In this document: positions 12,101 to 42,500 of the stretch, in pieces
How positions within the stretch are numbered: the stretch's first letter is position 1
Layout of the letters: each line of letters starts with the position of its first letter
Origin: Apteryx mantelli
Lineage: Eukaryota > Chordata > Aves > Apterygiformes > Apterygidae
Direction: 5' to 3'
Length of the DNA: 64,000 nucleotides
NCBI RefSeq assembly: GCF_036417845.1
Contig: NC_089994.1
Coordinates: forward strand, 17,192,001 to 17,256,000
Program-made: the position numbers and the translations under genes
Notes under the pieces: model-generated
What the model was told of the DNA's origin: nothing
The model's database searches: none
Seen by the model: only the letters and a program-made list of their open reading frames with translations

Positions 12101-12696
12101 CTGAACCTGCTGGTTGCACCCGGGGGAGTTTTCAGTCGCGCCTGCTCCGGCGGCCCGTTAGCGGGTTATTGCTGCAAAGCCTCACGTGGGTAAAACCCCT
12201 CGGTTTCGGCTCAGAGCCGGCAGGTGCCTCCGCTGCCAGTGTGGGCTGGGGCGGCGTCACCGAGGCTTGTCACCGCTCGGCCGCGCAGGAAACACCTGCG
12301 CCCGCCTCAGTCACCCGTTTCCGATGCAAACGGTCCCGGCTCAGCAGGTAACGGGCCACCGCCGGAGACGCCGCACGGCTGCTGCCAGCCTCACGGTTTA
12401 TCGGGCACCGGCCCTGGCGTGGCTTTGGGAAAAGCCTCGCCGTCGTTTCCGCTTTTCCTAGGTTTATTCTGCCTTACCTGGAACCTGTGGGAGCTGAAGA
12501 GCTTTTTCAGCACGTCCTGGATGGAGACGCGGCTCCGGGAGGGCTCCAGCTTGAGCTCTGACTCCGGCTGCTTCTCCCCGCTCTCCTGCCCGGCCTCCTC
12601 CTCCTCCTCTTCCTCCTCCTCCCATTTGCGGTAGTCGTTGCTCCATTGCACCGGGTCGTCCCCCACCACCGTGAAGTGCTTCAGGTACCTGGACAT
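9082..12696 (-). CDS. HVCN1: Voltage-gated proton channel Hv1 (HVCN1), 5 coding exons
   Basis: Hv1 conducts protons out of cells through a voltage-sensor domain with no separate pore, and supports the respiratory burst of phagocytes. The coding exons 12696-12478, 11953-11849, 11545-11314, 9612-9500 and 9147-9082 keep phase and total 735 nt (244 aa). All landmark residues sit exactly 29 positions before the human numbering: D83 (selectivity, human D112), zinc-binding H111 and H164, E124 and K128 in S2, D145 and D156 in S3, S4 arginines R176, R179 and R182, N185, and the dimer-interface C220. The C-terminal coiled coil runs from about residue 192 to 241. The N-terminus has a run of nine Glu. 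The start is chosen because [14 protein letters not shown] matches human [14 protein letters not shown] and an in-frame TGA lies four codons upstream. Intact. Confidence 0.97.
9500..9612 (-). CDS. HVCN1: HVCN1 exon 4: end of S4 and start of coiled coil
   Basis: This 113-nt exon completes the split glycine and reads [19 protein letters not shown], then [18 protein letters not shown] up to donor gtaaga. Heptad leucines are clear. C220 matches human C249, which can form a disulfide between subunits. Confidence 0.95.
11314..11545 (-). CDS. HVCN1: HVCN1 exon 3: S2, S3 and S4 helices
   Basis: Acceptor ttttcccag is followed by [20 protein letters not shown] (zinc ligand H111, S2 E124 and K128). Then come [20 protein letters not shown] (S3) and [15 protein letters not shown] (S4, arginines every third residue). 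It ends in a split glycine at donor gtaggc. Confidence 0.96.
11849..11953 (-). CDS. HVCN1: HVCN1 exon 2: S1 helix
   Basis: Thirty-five codons in phase 0 from acceptor ctccgacag to donor gtaaaa. [19 protein letters not shown] forms S1 with the selectivity aspartate D83, followed by [15 protein letters not shown]. Confidence 0.95.
12478..12696 (-). CDS. HVCN1: HVCN1 exon 1 (first coding exon), acidic cytosolic N-terminus
   Basis: Seventy-three codons from ATG at 12696 to donor gtaagg. It reads [14 protein letters not shown], then WSNDYRKW, a run of nine Glu coded by GAG/GAA repeats (about 12595-12621), an S/E-rich linker and [13 protein letters not shown] before S1. The purine-rich repeat probably varies in length. 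Confidence 0.95.
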
Positions 12697-15060
12697 GGCT
12701 CCGGGTCAAGCAGGCAAAGCCCCGCCGGTGCCAGCGACTGAAACGCAAGAGCGGTGCGTTACCCAAAGCCCCGCCGGCGGCGCGGGGCCCGGCAGGGAGC
12801 CAATGTCCCCCGGGGAGAGCCGGGTCCTCGGCACCCGCTTCCCCGCCAGCGGCACGACCGGAGCGTCAGCCGGGCCCTGCTGACGGGAAGTTGCTCAATG
12901 GTGCTGCTGCCGCCGCGGGTTTTGCATCGCCTCCCCCGGGCTGCGAAAGCGCCCTTCGAGGCGGCCCGGCCCACGCAGCCGGCCGCCGGGCAGCACGCGG
13001 CTCCCGCCGCCCCGCGCGGCTCTCCAGGGCCGCCTGGGCGCTTCCCGCCCCGGGAACCGGCTCCGCTGCTGCCAACGGCCATTGCTTTCCCCACCGTCCC
13101 ACGCCGGCATCCCGCTGCCGGCCCCGACCGGGGGAGCGAGGAGCAGCCGCCGGCTCCCGCGTCCCTCTTTCCCCGGGATGTTTCGCCGAGCCCCCGTCCC
13201 CCTCCCCGCGACGGCGAGCGGCTCCCGACCTGCCGCTCGGCTCCCCAGCGCCCGCTGAGCCGGCGGCCGCTCGCACGGCCCGTCCTCGCGTTACTGCGCG
13301 GCGAGGAACTTCCTTACAAGGTATTTCCAAACACCTCAAAACAAAACATTAATTGCCGGAGCAAAACACCAGCCCTTGTCGCGTGATGCGAGAGAAGGCA
13401 GCTGCTGATTCACCCTTGGAAAGAGCCATCGTGTTTCCATTAGATATTGATGGACAGGGTTTTTTGGTCAAAACCTGAGGGCAGGCGCTTTTCCTCACCT
13501 TCCCTTTGCCCCCTCATTCCCAAGCCACGCGGGCCGGCCCGGTGGCAGCGCACGTGGGGGGAACCCTCTGCTCGAGCAGCCGAACGGCTCCGGCACCTGC
13601 CCTGGTGCCCCGGGGTGGCCAACGTGCCCCTCCGGGCTGCGGCCGAAATGGGCCCCGCGGGGGCTGCCGGCTCCCCACCGAGCCGCGCTGTGGCTTAGCG
13701 CTGAAAAACATCCTGTAGAAAAGCCTCCACGTGCACCCGCGTCCGCGTTCCCCTTTTGCAACCCCCCCGAGCCGCTTCCTCTTTCGGATGCTGGGGCTCG
13801 GCCCGCGCTGCTATCAGCCCATCAGAGCTGTGGGGCAGCTGTCGGTCTGTCTGTCTGCCCCACAGGCTGTTCTCCTTTCCCCTCTGGTCCTGGTGACCGG
13901 CTCATCCCAGGAATGGGGCCCAGCCATGGCAGGAGCTGCTCACGGCGGCGGGGGGCATTTCCCATCGGAGGCCGGGGGGCTCCGAGCTGCGTCGTCGCCC
14001 ATCCGCAGGAGGCGAGACGGACTCATTGCCGGCGCCGGGCACTGTGCCGACGCGCAGGGGCGCGAATCCCGGGTCCCGCAGGAGCCCCACAGCGGAGCGG
14101 GAAGCTCGCCCCACGCTTCGGGCCCCCGATCCCCACGCAGGCAGCGTCTCGCTCACCCATCTCGCAGCCCCTCGGCTCGGTGCGGCTGCGGGGCCGGGAC
14201 AGACCCTGGGCGGTGGCAGCCGCACACAGCCAAAGCCTAAACTGGGGTGCGGGTGCCCCCAGCCCCGCTCTCCCCACACTGTCGCCACCGGCTGCAGGGT
14301 GACGCCGGCCGGGAGCGACGTCTGCGCCCCGCTGCCCAAACCGGGACGAAACGGCACTCGGAGGTGACGGCGCATCCCGGCCACGGCGGCGGCTCAGCTG
14401 CTTCGCGCGAGCCCCGACGGGACCCCGGGGCGCTTCTTGCCCGAACCCGCATCAAGTGACCCCCGAATCGCGCTGCGTCACGGCAAGCGACCACCGGCGG
14501 CTGGCGCTGCCCGGGGGAGGCGGTGGAGGCGCCCGGCGGGACCGAGACCTCCGGCCCGGGCCGCCCCCGCCGCGAAGCCGCCCCGAGGGGTCCCCGGCCG
14601 CCCCCGCTCCCGGCCCCGCCGCGGGGGCGACGCGCCCCAGGCCGAGCCCCCCCCGCCCGCCCGCTCGCTCCCCCCCCCCGGCCCCGGTACCGTGCGCGTC
14701 CCGGCTGCGCCCGCCGCTCCCCGGCCGCGCTGCGCCGCCCCCGGCCGCGCCGCCCCGCGCTGCGCTGCACCGCGCCGCCCCGGCGGGTCGGGGCCGCCCC
14801 CGGCCCGGCTCCGCCTCGGGCCCCGGAGCCGCCCCGGGCGCCGGCGCTCGCCGCCCCGCGCGGGCGTTTTCCGTTTCCGCAGCTCTGGCCCGCGCCTCGC
14901 CCCGACGTGCCCGTGAGCGGGATCCCGGCGAAGCGGCCGCAGCGCGACTCGCCGGCTCGTTTGAAGCGGCCGCGGAGAGGTGGCGCAAGGCGCGGGGCTC
15001 CGCCGGGACGGGCCGCAGATCAGTCCCGCCGGCGGGCCGGGATCGAAAGCGCTACGAAGG
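12500..15060 (-). promoter_or_regulatory. HVCN1: CpG-rich block at the HVCN1 5' end
   Basis: The DNA is very GC- and CpG-rich from the HVCN1 start codon to about 15.06 kb, densest at 14.4-15.0 kb, and turns AT-rich at about 15.1 kb. This is the expected place for the HVCN1 promoter and non-coding first exon. The transcription start cannot be placed by eye. Long overlapping ORFs here come from the scarcity of stop codons in GC-rich DNA. Confidence 0.6.
12697..12737 (-). other. HVCN1: Probable HVCN1 5'-UTR part of the first coding exon
   Basis: On the minus strand gcgtttcag ends at 12738, a plausible acceptor about 40 nt before the ATG. An upstream non-coding exon in the CpG block would then be spliced here. 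An in-frame TGA at 12706-12708 rules out an N-terminal extension through this segment. Confidence 0.4.
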
Positions 15061-18000
15061 TGTAAGCCTTACAGATTAGGCTGCGATTAGCTTGCCTCCG
15101 TTTTATCGGAACTCACGGTTTATCGGAAGTCTTCTTCTTGTTTAGGGTTCTCCTCTCTTTCAAACGCGAGCTGGTTTTGGAAGGGCGCTGAGCAAACTCA
15201 GCTACAAAAAGGATCAGGAAACTGTTTCTGTTGTGCCTTCGTTGGGACAAACCTGAAATATTTCTAATTCTCCCCTAAAGTGGAGATGTCATTCCATCTT
15301 TCTATGCTTCTATGAAAACCTAAAGAAACTTGTTTCTCTGGAAGAGGTTTTCCCTCTAGAGAGCATCCTTCTGGAAAGCACTTAGAACTTTTCCTGAAAC
15401 ATGAGAATTTTCTCATCTCAAAGCGCATGAGTCCCTCCAGGTCCTCCTTCCCTGGGCACAGGGGATCGGTGTCAGCAAAGCCTTTAGAGAGCTCGGAAAC
15501 TCCCACCCCCCTGCAGAAGGCAAAAGTGGTAACATCTCACCCCAAACCACCTACTTGCAGAGATCAGCTGAGTGCCAAGGACTGTAGGACAGCCAAGGTG
15601 AGGCCTTGGAGGCCACCACCAGCAATAGCAGGACTTCCACTCAGTTCAGGAGGGAGGAGTTTTATTTGGAGCGTTTCCAGCTATTTAGGTATTTTGACCT
15701 CAGCTGCATCCAGAAAACACTAATCCAATCAGCTAATGGAAGAAGACACCAAAAGAAGGACTGAAACTGCACATAGCAGACCTTCCTCCTGAGATTTTAA
15801 CAAACCCACCCGTTTTCAGAGAGGAGTGTAGGTTTCAAGAAGAAAACATCCAGCTTTCCCTCCCCAGGGATCTGAGTGGAGTCGGTCTTTGTAGGGCAGA
15901 CCAGGGTGGGTTTCCTTGACAAGGACCAGGAGTTTGTCAGCACAGCTGCCAAGGAGTTTACTGGGGTGATTACAAACACAAAGCCTCATTCTCAGAACTT
16001 AAATAAATAACTCAAGAACCGGTATGTTCCTAAAGAGCTCTGAGGGGCTGCGTTTTAACCATGTCCATGAGGTGCCTTGGAAATCCAGCAAGAGAAGATG
16101 ATACCAGCAGAACCCTCGAGCTTGCAGTGAGGAGCACCAGGTGGCTAGGGCAGAGCAGCTGAGAGGGCTTCTGCATGATTCGAGGACAAAAACACAAAAC
16201 CTGGAGTGTCTGCAGCACGACAGTCTATCCCATTAGCCGCCTCAGCCTAGAGCCTCCTCTTAAACCCCTTCCCACTGTATACGCTGCCTACGATTTGAAC
16301 TCTGTAAGTAAATGAAGCGTCTAGTGCTTCAGGGAATCTTCAACCCAGTTCTTGCTATCAAGAAGATCCATTAGCAATATGTGATTTTGTTGGAACAAAC
16401 TCTGACAATACTTTCCTCAAACTCCTCGTGTGGCAAAGTAACAGTTTTCTGGCTAAAGGAATATGTAAGAGCAATCTTCCAAGATTTACTATCATTTTTG
16501 CTATGCATCTTTATTTCATGTGCAGCTTGTATCATATAACCAGTTGTTTTCTTAATCAGTTTCCTGGAGGCAAGTCACTCGAATACATGCTGTGAATGTA
16601 CTTACTATTTTCTACACTTCTATTTTTACAGAACACTTTTTCACAAGACAAATCTGTTAATCTCAGCGTGATCCTCTCCGCAGCAGAATGATGCGAGGTC
16701 ACGGTTACGTGCCTGAGCTGCACGAAGTGAGGTCCACGCGCCGGGTGGCAGAGCCGGGAGTGCAGGTCCACCCTCAGCACTGCACCCGGCCCTTGGGACC
16801 ACGCGAAGCAGCTGCTGTGCCCCGGGGGCAGGACGGAGGTTATCAGCCTTCCAGCTGCACCAGTCTCGAGTCTTGGCCCCTAGCAGTTGCAAATTGCATC
16901 GTGTAAGGGGCTGATACCACTGGGTATCAGTGCTGGGCACCTGCATTCAAAGCTGAACAGGGATAAAAATCAGCCAGGGGAATGAAGAGGAGCTCAGACT
17001 GCATCTTACAAAGAGAAAGAGCTTCCTTTAACTTAAAAACAAATGCCCATGAAAATGAGAGACCAGCAAAATGTTTTCTGATGCTGAGGCTCAAACCTCT
17101 CTTTTAAATAGAAGCAAGAAGGGTAGAAAACCTAACTGCTTTGAAATAGCTCAGCCTTCATTTTATCAATGAAGGGCTGCCTAAAATGAAAAAGCGGAGT
17201 GGATAATCCTCAGGGAAAGCACGCTTTGTATCACGCTTTGCAAACCACAGACTGCTTTCCGTGGTGCCTTAGGAGCCGATGGGGCGGCACGGGCAGCTCA
17301 GCCCCTCGCCCCTTCTGAAGCCCCGCCGTGGCCTCGGCACGTTGGCTGTGGGGTTTGCAAGGCTGAGCAACAAATAGCGGCCTGATGTGGTGCCTCCCAC
17401 GTGCTCTCCTCTAGATTCGATTCTAATTCAAAAATTAATATTGTTCAAACTCAGGCCTAAAGTGCCTAATATATGTGTATGTACATCAAGGGACTTAGGT
17501 CCCTAAATCTCTTGTATCTTCCTATAGAGGCTGCCTAAGTACCTTTGGGGATCTGGTCTAATGTACACTGCAAGCAAAATTAATGTTTTGTTCTTGGTTT
17601 TAAAGTACTGCGGCTTCACTTAACAGCCTAGGACTGAAAGCCACAGCAGTGCTGACAAATCTTAAAGAGAACCAGAAACAGCTGAAGATGTCATGTACTG
17701 AAAAAGTCTTTGTAGAACTAGATGGTGAACAAGACTCGTTTCATTTGGTTAGAGAAACATAGTTATCTAGAAAAATATCCAGATCAATACAGCGTTACTG
17801 GTTACCACTCCTCCATGGGGTAACACACATTAAACCACAGACTGTGGCATCCCGCAAAAGGCACAAGATGAGGACGCCGGAAACCTTGGGTTTATTACAA
17901 CTTTCCTGCTATTTTTGTGGTGACCTTCAGCGAGTTACAGTATCCCTCCCTGCTGCAGTTTGCAAAGTAGTAGGGATACTCATGGTATAGTCGATGTCTC

Positions 18001-19990
18001 CTACCAGTTACTGCTTGGAGGAAAAGCGTCCTTTCGCTGCACCTGTCAGTGTAAGGATCACCACTTGTAAAGCTGCTTTACTCCCCTCTTAAGTTAATGA
18101 AATTCTCTGATAGGAAAGTGCTAACACAAAGATAAAATGAATAGGTCACAGGCAGAAGGGCCTCAGTAAAGGTTTACGCACTATTCTATTCATTTGTTGT
18201 GTAAACTAGATCTTCATACAGCATCATTATGAAAAAACAACAGGAAAAGCCTGCAGCTGCTGTTCCTTCTCTCCCTCCGCTGATCAAAAAACCCAACGCC
18301 AATAGCCATTCCCGAGTAACGAGCATAAACCACCCTATGCCTATGCACATCTGATCATAACCCGTAACAAGATCAGTTATCCTTTCTTCCTGCCTCAAGC
18401 CAGCAGGAGAAGAGCCTTTTGTATCTCTGCTGCTGTGCTGCAACTTCCCTGATCCAGAGCAGCTGGTAAGCCCAAGACATTTGAAACACCCTGCTGGAAC
18501 ACGGCCATGCAGAAAACGCAGCCCCTTCCGGCGGCGCGTGTCACTTAAAATACATGTGCAGGGAGAAAAACAAGGCTGAGGGAAAAGGTGCGACATGTAA
18601 AATGGCCAGTGAGCTAACGAATGCTCTCGCAAAGAGCGGTGAATGCATTTCTTCAGATACAAGTCAAATAAAAACTGGTTTCATGTGTTATATTAACTAG
18701 ATCAGTAAGGGAGGCAGGTGACTTTTATAGGAGATGGAAAAATTATACAGCTATAAACCTCTCCCCCCAATGTGATGTGACCTCACCAAAAGTTAGCAAG
18801 AAGTGGTTTGATTAATTATCTTTAGGGGGAGAAAAAAAAAAAATGTTCAGAGTAGGAAAAAAAAGGCTAATTTAGCAGAGAAATGCATTAAAAAAAAATC
18901 AATGGCTGGGAACTGCCCAGAAGATGCACCTTAGTCAAAAAAGTTCAGCTCAGTACAGGGGAAAGTAAAGGAAAATTCATCTGGCAAACAGGAGGCCAGA
19001 ATAGAGATAGTGGTTTATCTGAACCAAACGTTTCAGTGACAAATTTCTCCAATAAGCAGACTCCATCACCCACCAGAAGTTCATTACTGCAGCAGTTCTA
19101 AAATAGGCTGGTAATATTGAACAAGCAACTTCATTCGACTTCTAAAGATCCTGCAGTATTTTCCACAAGGCACGTGTGAGAAGAGGCAGCAGATGAAGGA
19201 ATAGATACCAGATCTACACTCCTGTCAAGGGCAAGACAGCTAACAGCTCCACAGGCCGCATTCTACCCTGCGCGTTTCCTTCAACTGTAACCTGTTTTAG
19301 TGTAGACAAAGTCTTGCTAAAGTAACAGACAGCAGTTGTAAAATTTGGACAGTTGTAAAGTTTACTGACATTCCTTTCTTTGCCACGAGTTTACATATTC
19401 AACACTTCTGGAAATTGGTCTTGTCCTCAATTATGACCCTCTTATGTCAATAATCCCAAGAGACCAGTACCTTTATTCCAGATAAATCTCACTCAAAATA
19501 CAAGGCTAAATCTCAGGCTGCAAATGTGCCACCTGGGGGGCAGATTCAAGAAGCCTGAGTTTATTTAAAAGGGAAAATGTGGCTTACAGGCTGTGGGTGC
19601 AAATTGTGGTGTAACACAGCAAAACAATAAACACCAGCAGAGATGAGCAAGTCCTCCTGTGCATGCATACACCTGGGAACCACTGCTCCTACGAAAGTTT
19701 AAAAATTCTTGGTAACTATCCTGATCACAAAGTTGTGAAAAAAACAGAAGCTTAGATACAAATATTTGCAATTGCTGAAATGTAAAGTTTTGCCTTGCCT
19801 GCTTTGTAGATCCACTACAATACATGAAATAGGCCAGCAGCATAACGCCTGAGCCCTCACCACATTTGGTGGGAGGATGCCTGTATTTTCAAGGGCAATG
19901 TCTGTGTTAAAGCATCAAACCGGATCCGAATCAAGGACCCTTTTAAAAGCATACATCCAGTGCTTGTAGCTTAGACAAGACCAAACCAAG
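15061..19990. other. Intergenic region between HVCN1 and PPP1CC
   Basis: Mixed-composition DNA between the HVCN1 5' side and the PPP1CC 3' end. I recognise no gene, RNA or clear repeat. One unrecognised 158-codon ORF on the minus strand (18186-18662) is noted in the findings. Confidence 0.5.
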
Positions 19991-19999
19991 AATCTGTGC

Positions 20000-21186
20000 G
20001 TTTCCAGAACAATTTATTCATCTAAGTCAGGTGTTCTGATAGCAGTAGTGTATATGTTGTGATAAACTGACACTGAGAAGATTTAACAATTTCTTCATTT
20101 AATAAGTGATTTTTCACTACATGGTATTGTACACTGTTATCTGTTCAAAAAAGATTAACAGTTTTTAAAAAACAAGATACTGTGAGAGATTTGTATAAAC
20201 TGGTGATCAAGATTAACTCCTCTGGTTGGCTTATCACACTCGTTTCTATGCTTCTTTGTAAAACAAAGTCTTTAGGCCAAAATGCACAAGATCACTCAGG
20301 CAGATCTAGAACCATTTCCATAACTTCCAGCTTTCTGAAACTGGCTGTCACAGGACTAATGCAATTGTGAAAAGGTCCACTCAATAGAACATATGGAAAT
20401 TGTACAAAAAAGTATTTACTTTTACCATTAATAGAACAAACAGCACAGCATTTCTACTTGCTATTTCAAATCAAGACTTCCTTATATCTCCGAGAGGAAG
20501 GCATAAACAGAAAGCCCTGCCAACTCATTGTGATAGGTCGTGTACATACAGTTTTCTAAGCAAACTTTGGCTTCAGGAAAGAGACACAAACACTTAAAAT
20601 AATGGCTTTAATTGTCATTTAAAGTATACGGAGAGGGATGTGTGTTTTAATTAAATATACATCATACCAGTGTTGCTGGCAAGGTTGTTATTCCTAATGT
20701 TGACAGCAATAAAACTAACGTGTACATGACAAGACATTAAAAGAAAAGCAATCCCTTTAAAACAAATTTTAACGTAAAAAAAAGTTCACAGTGGTTTGTA
20801 TAAACAGTATGTAATTTCTGACAGTAACAAATTTCTACTCTCACAGCACACTAGTGCCCTCTTTAGATCCTAAAGAAAACAAGCATTTACACTACTCATT
20901 GTACAGATTCAAAAAGTCAGTTGTACAATTACCCATAATGACAGGATAAGATGCTGTGGAGTGTACAGCTGTAACATCAACAAAAGGAAAGCTTTTAAAA
21001 CTCTTTTCCTGGGAGGGAGAAAAGTCTTTCATTTGCTGTTACAACCAGCAAATGCCATTCATCAAATCAAAAGGAAAACCACAAACACATTATCTATGTT
21101 GAGCAAGCTGAACAGTACACATTACAGTTTTAAAAATGGAGGTTATATACTATATTACAAGTCCCAACAAGGCAGTGCCAAATTGA
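20000..21186 (-). other. PPP1CC: PPP1CC 3' untranslated region
   Basis: AT-rich sequence after the TAG with no ORF of note, running to the polyadenylation signal near 20.01 kb. The extent is inferred from that signal. Confidence 0.5.
20013..20018 (-). terminator. PPP1CC: PPP1CC polyadenylation signal (AATAAA, minus strand)
   Basis: The minus strand reads AATAAA about 1.17 kb after the PPP1CC stop, implying a 3' UTR of about 1.2 kb. A second AATAAA at 19560-19565 could serve a longer form. Confidence 0.5.
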
Positions 21187-38742
<17,556 letters not shown>

Positions 38743-39560
38743 CGCCTCTCAGCGGCCGGGCGGACCCCTCCCCGCGGCTCCCCTCCCTCCGCTCGCTGCT
38801 TGGCCGGGCCCGACTTCTCTCCTCGGCCTCTCTCGTCTTTTCCCTTCCTTCTCGCCTCCCCGCGCTCCTTCTTCCCTCTGTCCCCCCCCGCCCCCCCTCG
38901 GCCGCCGCTCTCAGCAGAGACCCAGCACTGAACAAAATGGCCGCCGTCTCCTCAGCGAGCTCGGCCGGCGCACGGATACTATGAGCGCGACGCGGCTCAC
39001 CGGAAACCCTTTATAGGCCGCGCGGGAAGCGCGCGGAGGAGGGCGGGGAGACGCGTCGCGGCGTCCCGCAAGCGCGGGATCCCTCCGCCGCCGGGAGGGG
39101 GAAGTAGTCCCACGGCGACCGCCGCCGCCGCCTGGCGGTGTCGCGGGCGTCGCCACGCGCGGGGCCGCTCGCGGGTGGGGAGGGGAGGGGAGGAGAGGAG
39201 GCGCCGCGCCCGGCCGTTGGCGCTGGGCCCTGCACGGGGAGCGGCCGGTCCGGCTCCCGCACGGGGGTTAGCGGGGTTTTCCTCTCCCCCCTGCCCCAGC
39301 GCCCGCCGTGGAGGCCGGCGCCGTGGGGAGCCGCCACCGGCGAGGCGGGCGGCAGGCCCTGACCGGGCACGCGGGCCTGGCCCGCCCGTAAAACGGGGCG
39401 AAACGGCACCGGCTGTGGCAATTTTCCCTCGCCGAAGCCCTGCAGCGGGGCGCTGCGGCCTGCGAGGCCTCGAGGGCCGTGCCCCGGCTGCCGCGTCGCT
39501 GTCGCGCTCGACGCTTGCGTCTCTGCTCGCGCGCAAGTGTCCCCGCTCTTGGGGCGAGCC

Positions 39561-42500
39561 CTTAAGCTTAGCAGTGCCGTGTATGTGACTCCCCCCACGC
39601 GACCGCTTTTAAGTACAAACGTGCAGCGCTTGGGAAGCCTTAGGGGGCCGGCCGGAGAAATTAGCACGTTCCCTCTGCAGTGCCTTACTGTTTTATTTCA
39701 CATTTCCATTATTATTTTATTCAAGCGCAGCAAAGGCTTGGCCACAAGCAATTAAGCGAGGTTCTGCTCGTAAATTGGATTGCATTTGCAAGGGAGATGG
39801 GGCCGCGCAGGCCTTTCCTAGCGCTCGGTCTGCATCTCTGATTGAATATTGTTTAATTGCTTTATTTACTCCTGGTTTAATTTGCAGGGATGGCTGTGTC
39901 AACCGCTTTCCTCCTCCCCTCCCTTCGCCGCGTGAATTGCTCCCGCTGTGCATGCCAGATTCCTCGTGCTGACAGTTATATAATGTTCATAGCGGCTTAT
40001 TACGGTGGTGGGGCCGGAGCAGAGTTCGGGTTCAGGAGGGTGATGAAGCAGAGGACTTGCAGGCTCAGCACCCCTCGGAGCCGGCGTGAGGAGGGAGACG
40101 AGGGGACGCGGATGCAGAGCGTCGGCAGCGCGGGCTCTCGCCTGTTGCAAAACGCAGCTTCGACGTCCGGCTTCCTGCGGCAAGTGCTTATCGTCGTGAG
40201 CACGCCCAGGCCGACGCGCTGATCTCGGTCACACCGGTGCGAGCCCAAAGCAGCCCCGCTGAAGACAGTAGAGTTACTTTGGATTTACTTCAGCGTGGCA
40301 GCGTCTGCAGATTTACATCTATTCCTGTGCTGCGCCTTCCTGGCGAACGCCTCACCCCGGCTCTTTCGCGCCAAAGGCTTTCCGTCTCTTCCAAATCCCT
40401 GCTAATTCTGTGGGGCAGGTTTTTCTCTAGCGAACTCCTCTGGACTTAACTGAATTGTTCAAAGAGGGAAATTGGTGCTGCGTTTCCAGAGAAACCTTCC
40501 TGTCCTTGTTTTCTTTGCTGGAAATGCCCTTATCTTATCTCAACCTTCAGCTGTTATCCCTCCTCCCCTGGTGCCCTCCCCTAGGACCGGTCCTGCATGG
40601 ATCTGAGCACCTTTCGTGGGGCGCTGAGTCCCTTTCACTCCTGTTAAAGCTCTGGGAAATGGGGGGGGGGGGGAGGCTCAGCGCCTTCCAGAATGTGACC
40701 CAGGAGATTTAATCCTATGAGCATGGAAATTTATTGGGAACATCACGCTTCTGGAAGGAAGGATCAGGCCCTTCGGAGAAGACTGGTCAGGGCAAAGACC
40801 GTATCTCACTTGAGTAACCAAATCAGGCAAGGTTCAAAGCACCGTCAATTTGCATTAGAGGAGCCGCAGCAAAGGGGAAATGCGAGAAGTGGCAGAGGAA
40901 GGGAAATGTATTCAGACCCCAACATCACCTTGATAACCAGCCTGCTTTGCTGCCGCTCTGCTCCTGCGTCTCAACAGCAGCTGCGAATGCTTCGTCTCCT
41001 TTTAGAGCGGATCAGTATTTTTGCACAGGGTCTTTTGCATTTGCGTTTTTGCTACATCAACACAAAAAAGAAGAACGCTTACTTAACAGCAGTAAACTCC
41101 ATGCAAGCCACAGTTATTAAAATGCCACCACAAAATTATTTTTTTAATAAGCTAATTTTTCTCTGCTGAAAATAACAAGCCTCACCCCACAACAGCTTCT
41201 CTTGATTAAAACAGGGACACAGCCAAGGTGTTATAAATATCCTGAAACTGTTTTTTTCTCCGGTGTTGCTCAGAACAATGATTTGTTTCTAGAGGGGGAA
41301 CAATCAGGGAAATCCCTTTGCCCTTAAACGCTGCATGCGGACTTGAAGCATTCAATAACCCTCAAGCTTAGAGTTCATATATTTCCCCCTTCCTTGTATT
41401 TGTCTACAGTTTGCATTATAGTTTGCTAAATACACGATGATGTACGATTTATCTTGCTTGCAGCTGTGAGACCTTTGTGTCTTTTCCTCCCTCCCCTCCT
41501 CAAATTCCACAAATAAATCACTGCTTGAGTAACATTCCTTGGAAGCCTCAGGATAAAATATCTTTCCCTGCTGATTTGTCCTCCCCATCTCACGCGCATA
41601 CTACTTTGTTTATTGTAGGGTTGCTCGTAATCTGGGCTGCTGGGGGATAGGATGTATAAATATCTTTATATATTTTTTTTTTTGTATAAATATACATGTA
41701 CAGATAATCATGAAACGCTCCTTTTTTTTTGTTCCAGTATGTAGGTGGATCCCAAGAAATGCTAGTCACCCACGCTTCCCCTTGCTTTAGATTACATATT
41801 TGCTAAGTCCGTGAAATTCAATGTGTTTGTGTACATTTTCAACAAAGATCTGCAAGGGCTGTGCAAACACTGGAAAAATAAAAAATGTGGGTCAAATGTT
41901 GTTTCTCCTAACTGGATGTTCAGACATGATTTAAATGTTTTCATAGCTCCTACTGTTTGCGTCCAGATATCCTGCTGTTATGATCAAGATAAACTTTTTA
42001 TGGACGCCTCTGACTCCTGATGCCTGAAGTATTTTGCCGACCCCAAAATTTCGGATGTTGCCAGAGTCTGGGGGTAGACGGTGGCAATTCGTCAGACAGA
42101 AGAAGAGCAGCTGGACAAAGCCATTAGGCTGCTTTGGAGACGAAGGGGTCCGTGTCCTGCTCGGAAAGGAGCCGGTGACGCAGAGTCAGGTATTTTCTTA
42201 GTGTCATATTTTATTTACAAAACATATGGCGCATTGATCTGCCTCGAGCAACAAGACGTGCAAGCTGCAGGCGGGCAGGTCCTTGGTGAGGGACCCGAAG
42301 AGGAGATGGAGGCTTTCCGCTGCGCTGGATCTGCTGCTGGCATCCCGGGGCTTGCCAGGGATTTGTACCAAGCGCGGAGGCCGAATGCCAGCGGCAGAGC
42401 GCCTTCCCGAGATTTCCTTGCGTGCGCTCTTCTCCCTGCTCACCGTGCTTCTGCTTTGCTTAGGTCGTCAGCCCACACACGAGGAAATTGGGAAGCCTCG

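Noticed and set aside
12750-15080. Many overlapping ORFs of 100-210 codons on both strands
   Set aside because: They are low-complexity Arg, Pro, Ala and Gly frames expected from extreme GC content at the HVCN1 CpG block.
15285-15325. Short motif like a CR1 terminal repeat (ctttctatgcttctatg)
   Set aside because: The preceding sequence does not show the rest of the CR1 3' end, so the resemblance is too short to trust.
41650-41705. Two TATAAATA-type sequences as a promoter
   Set aside because: They lie in a simple AT-rich tract with no CpG context or ORF downstream, so low complexity explains them.
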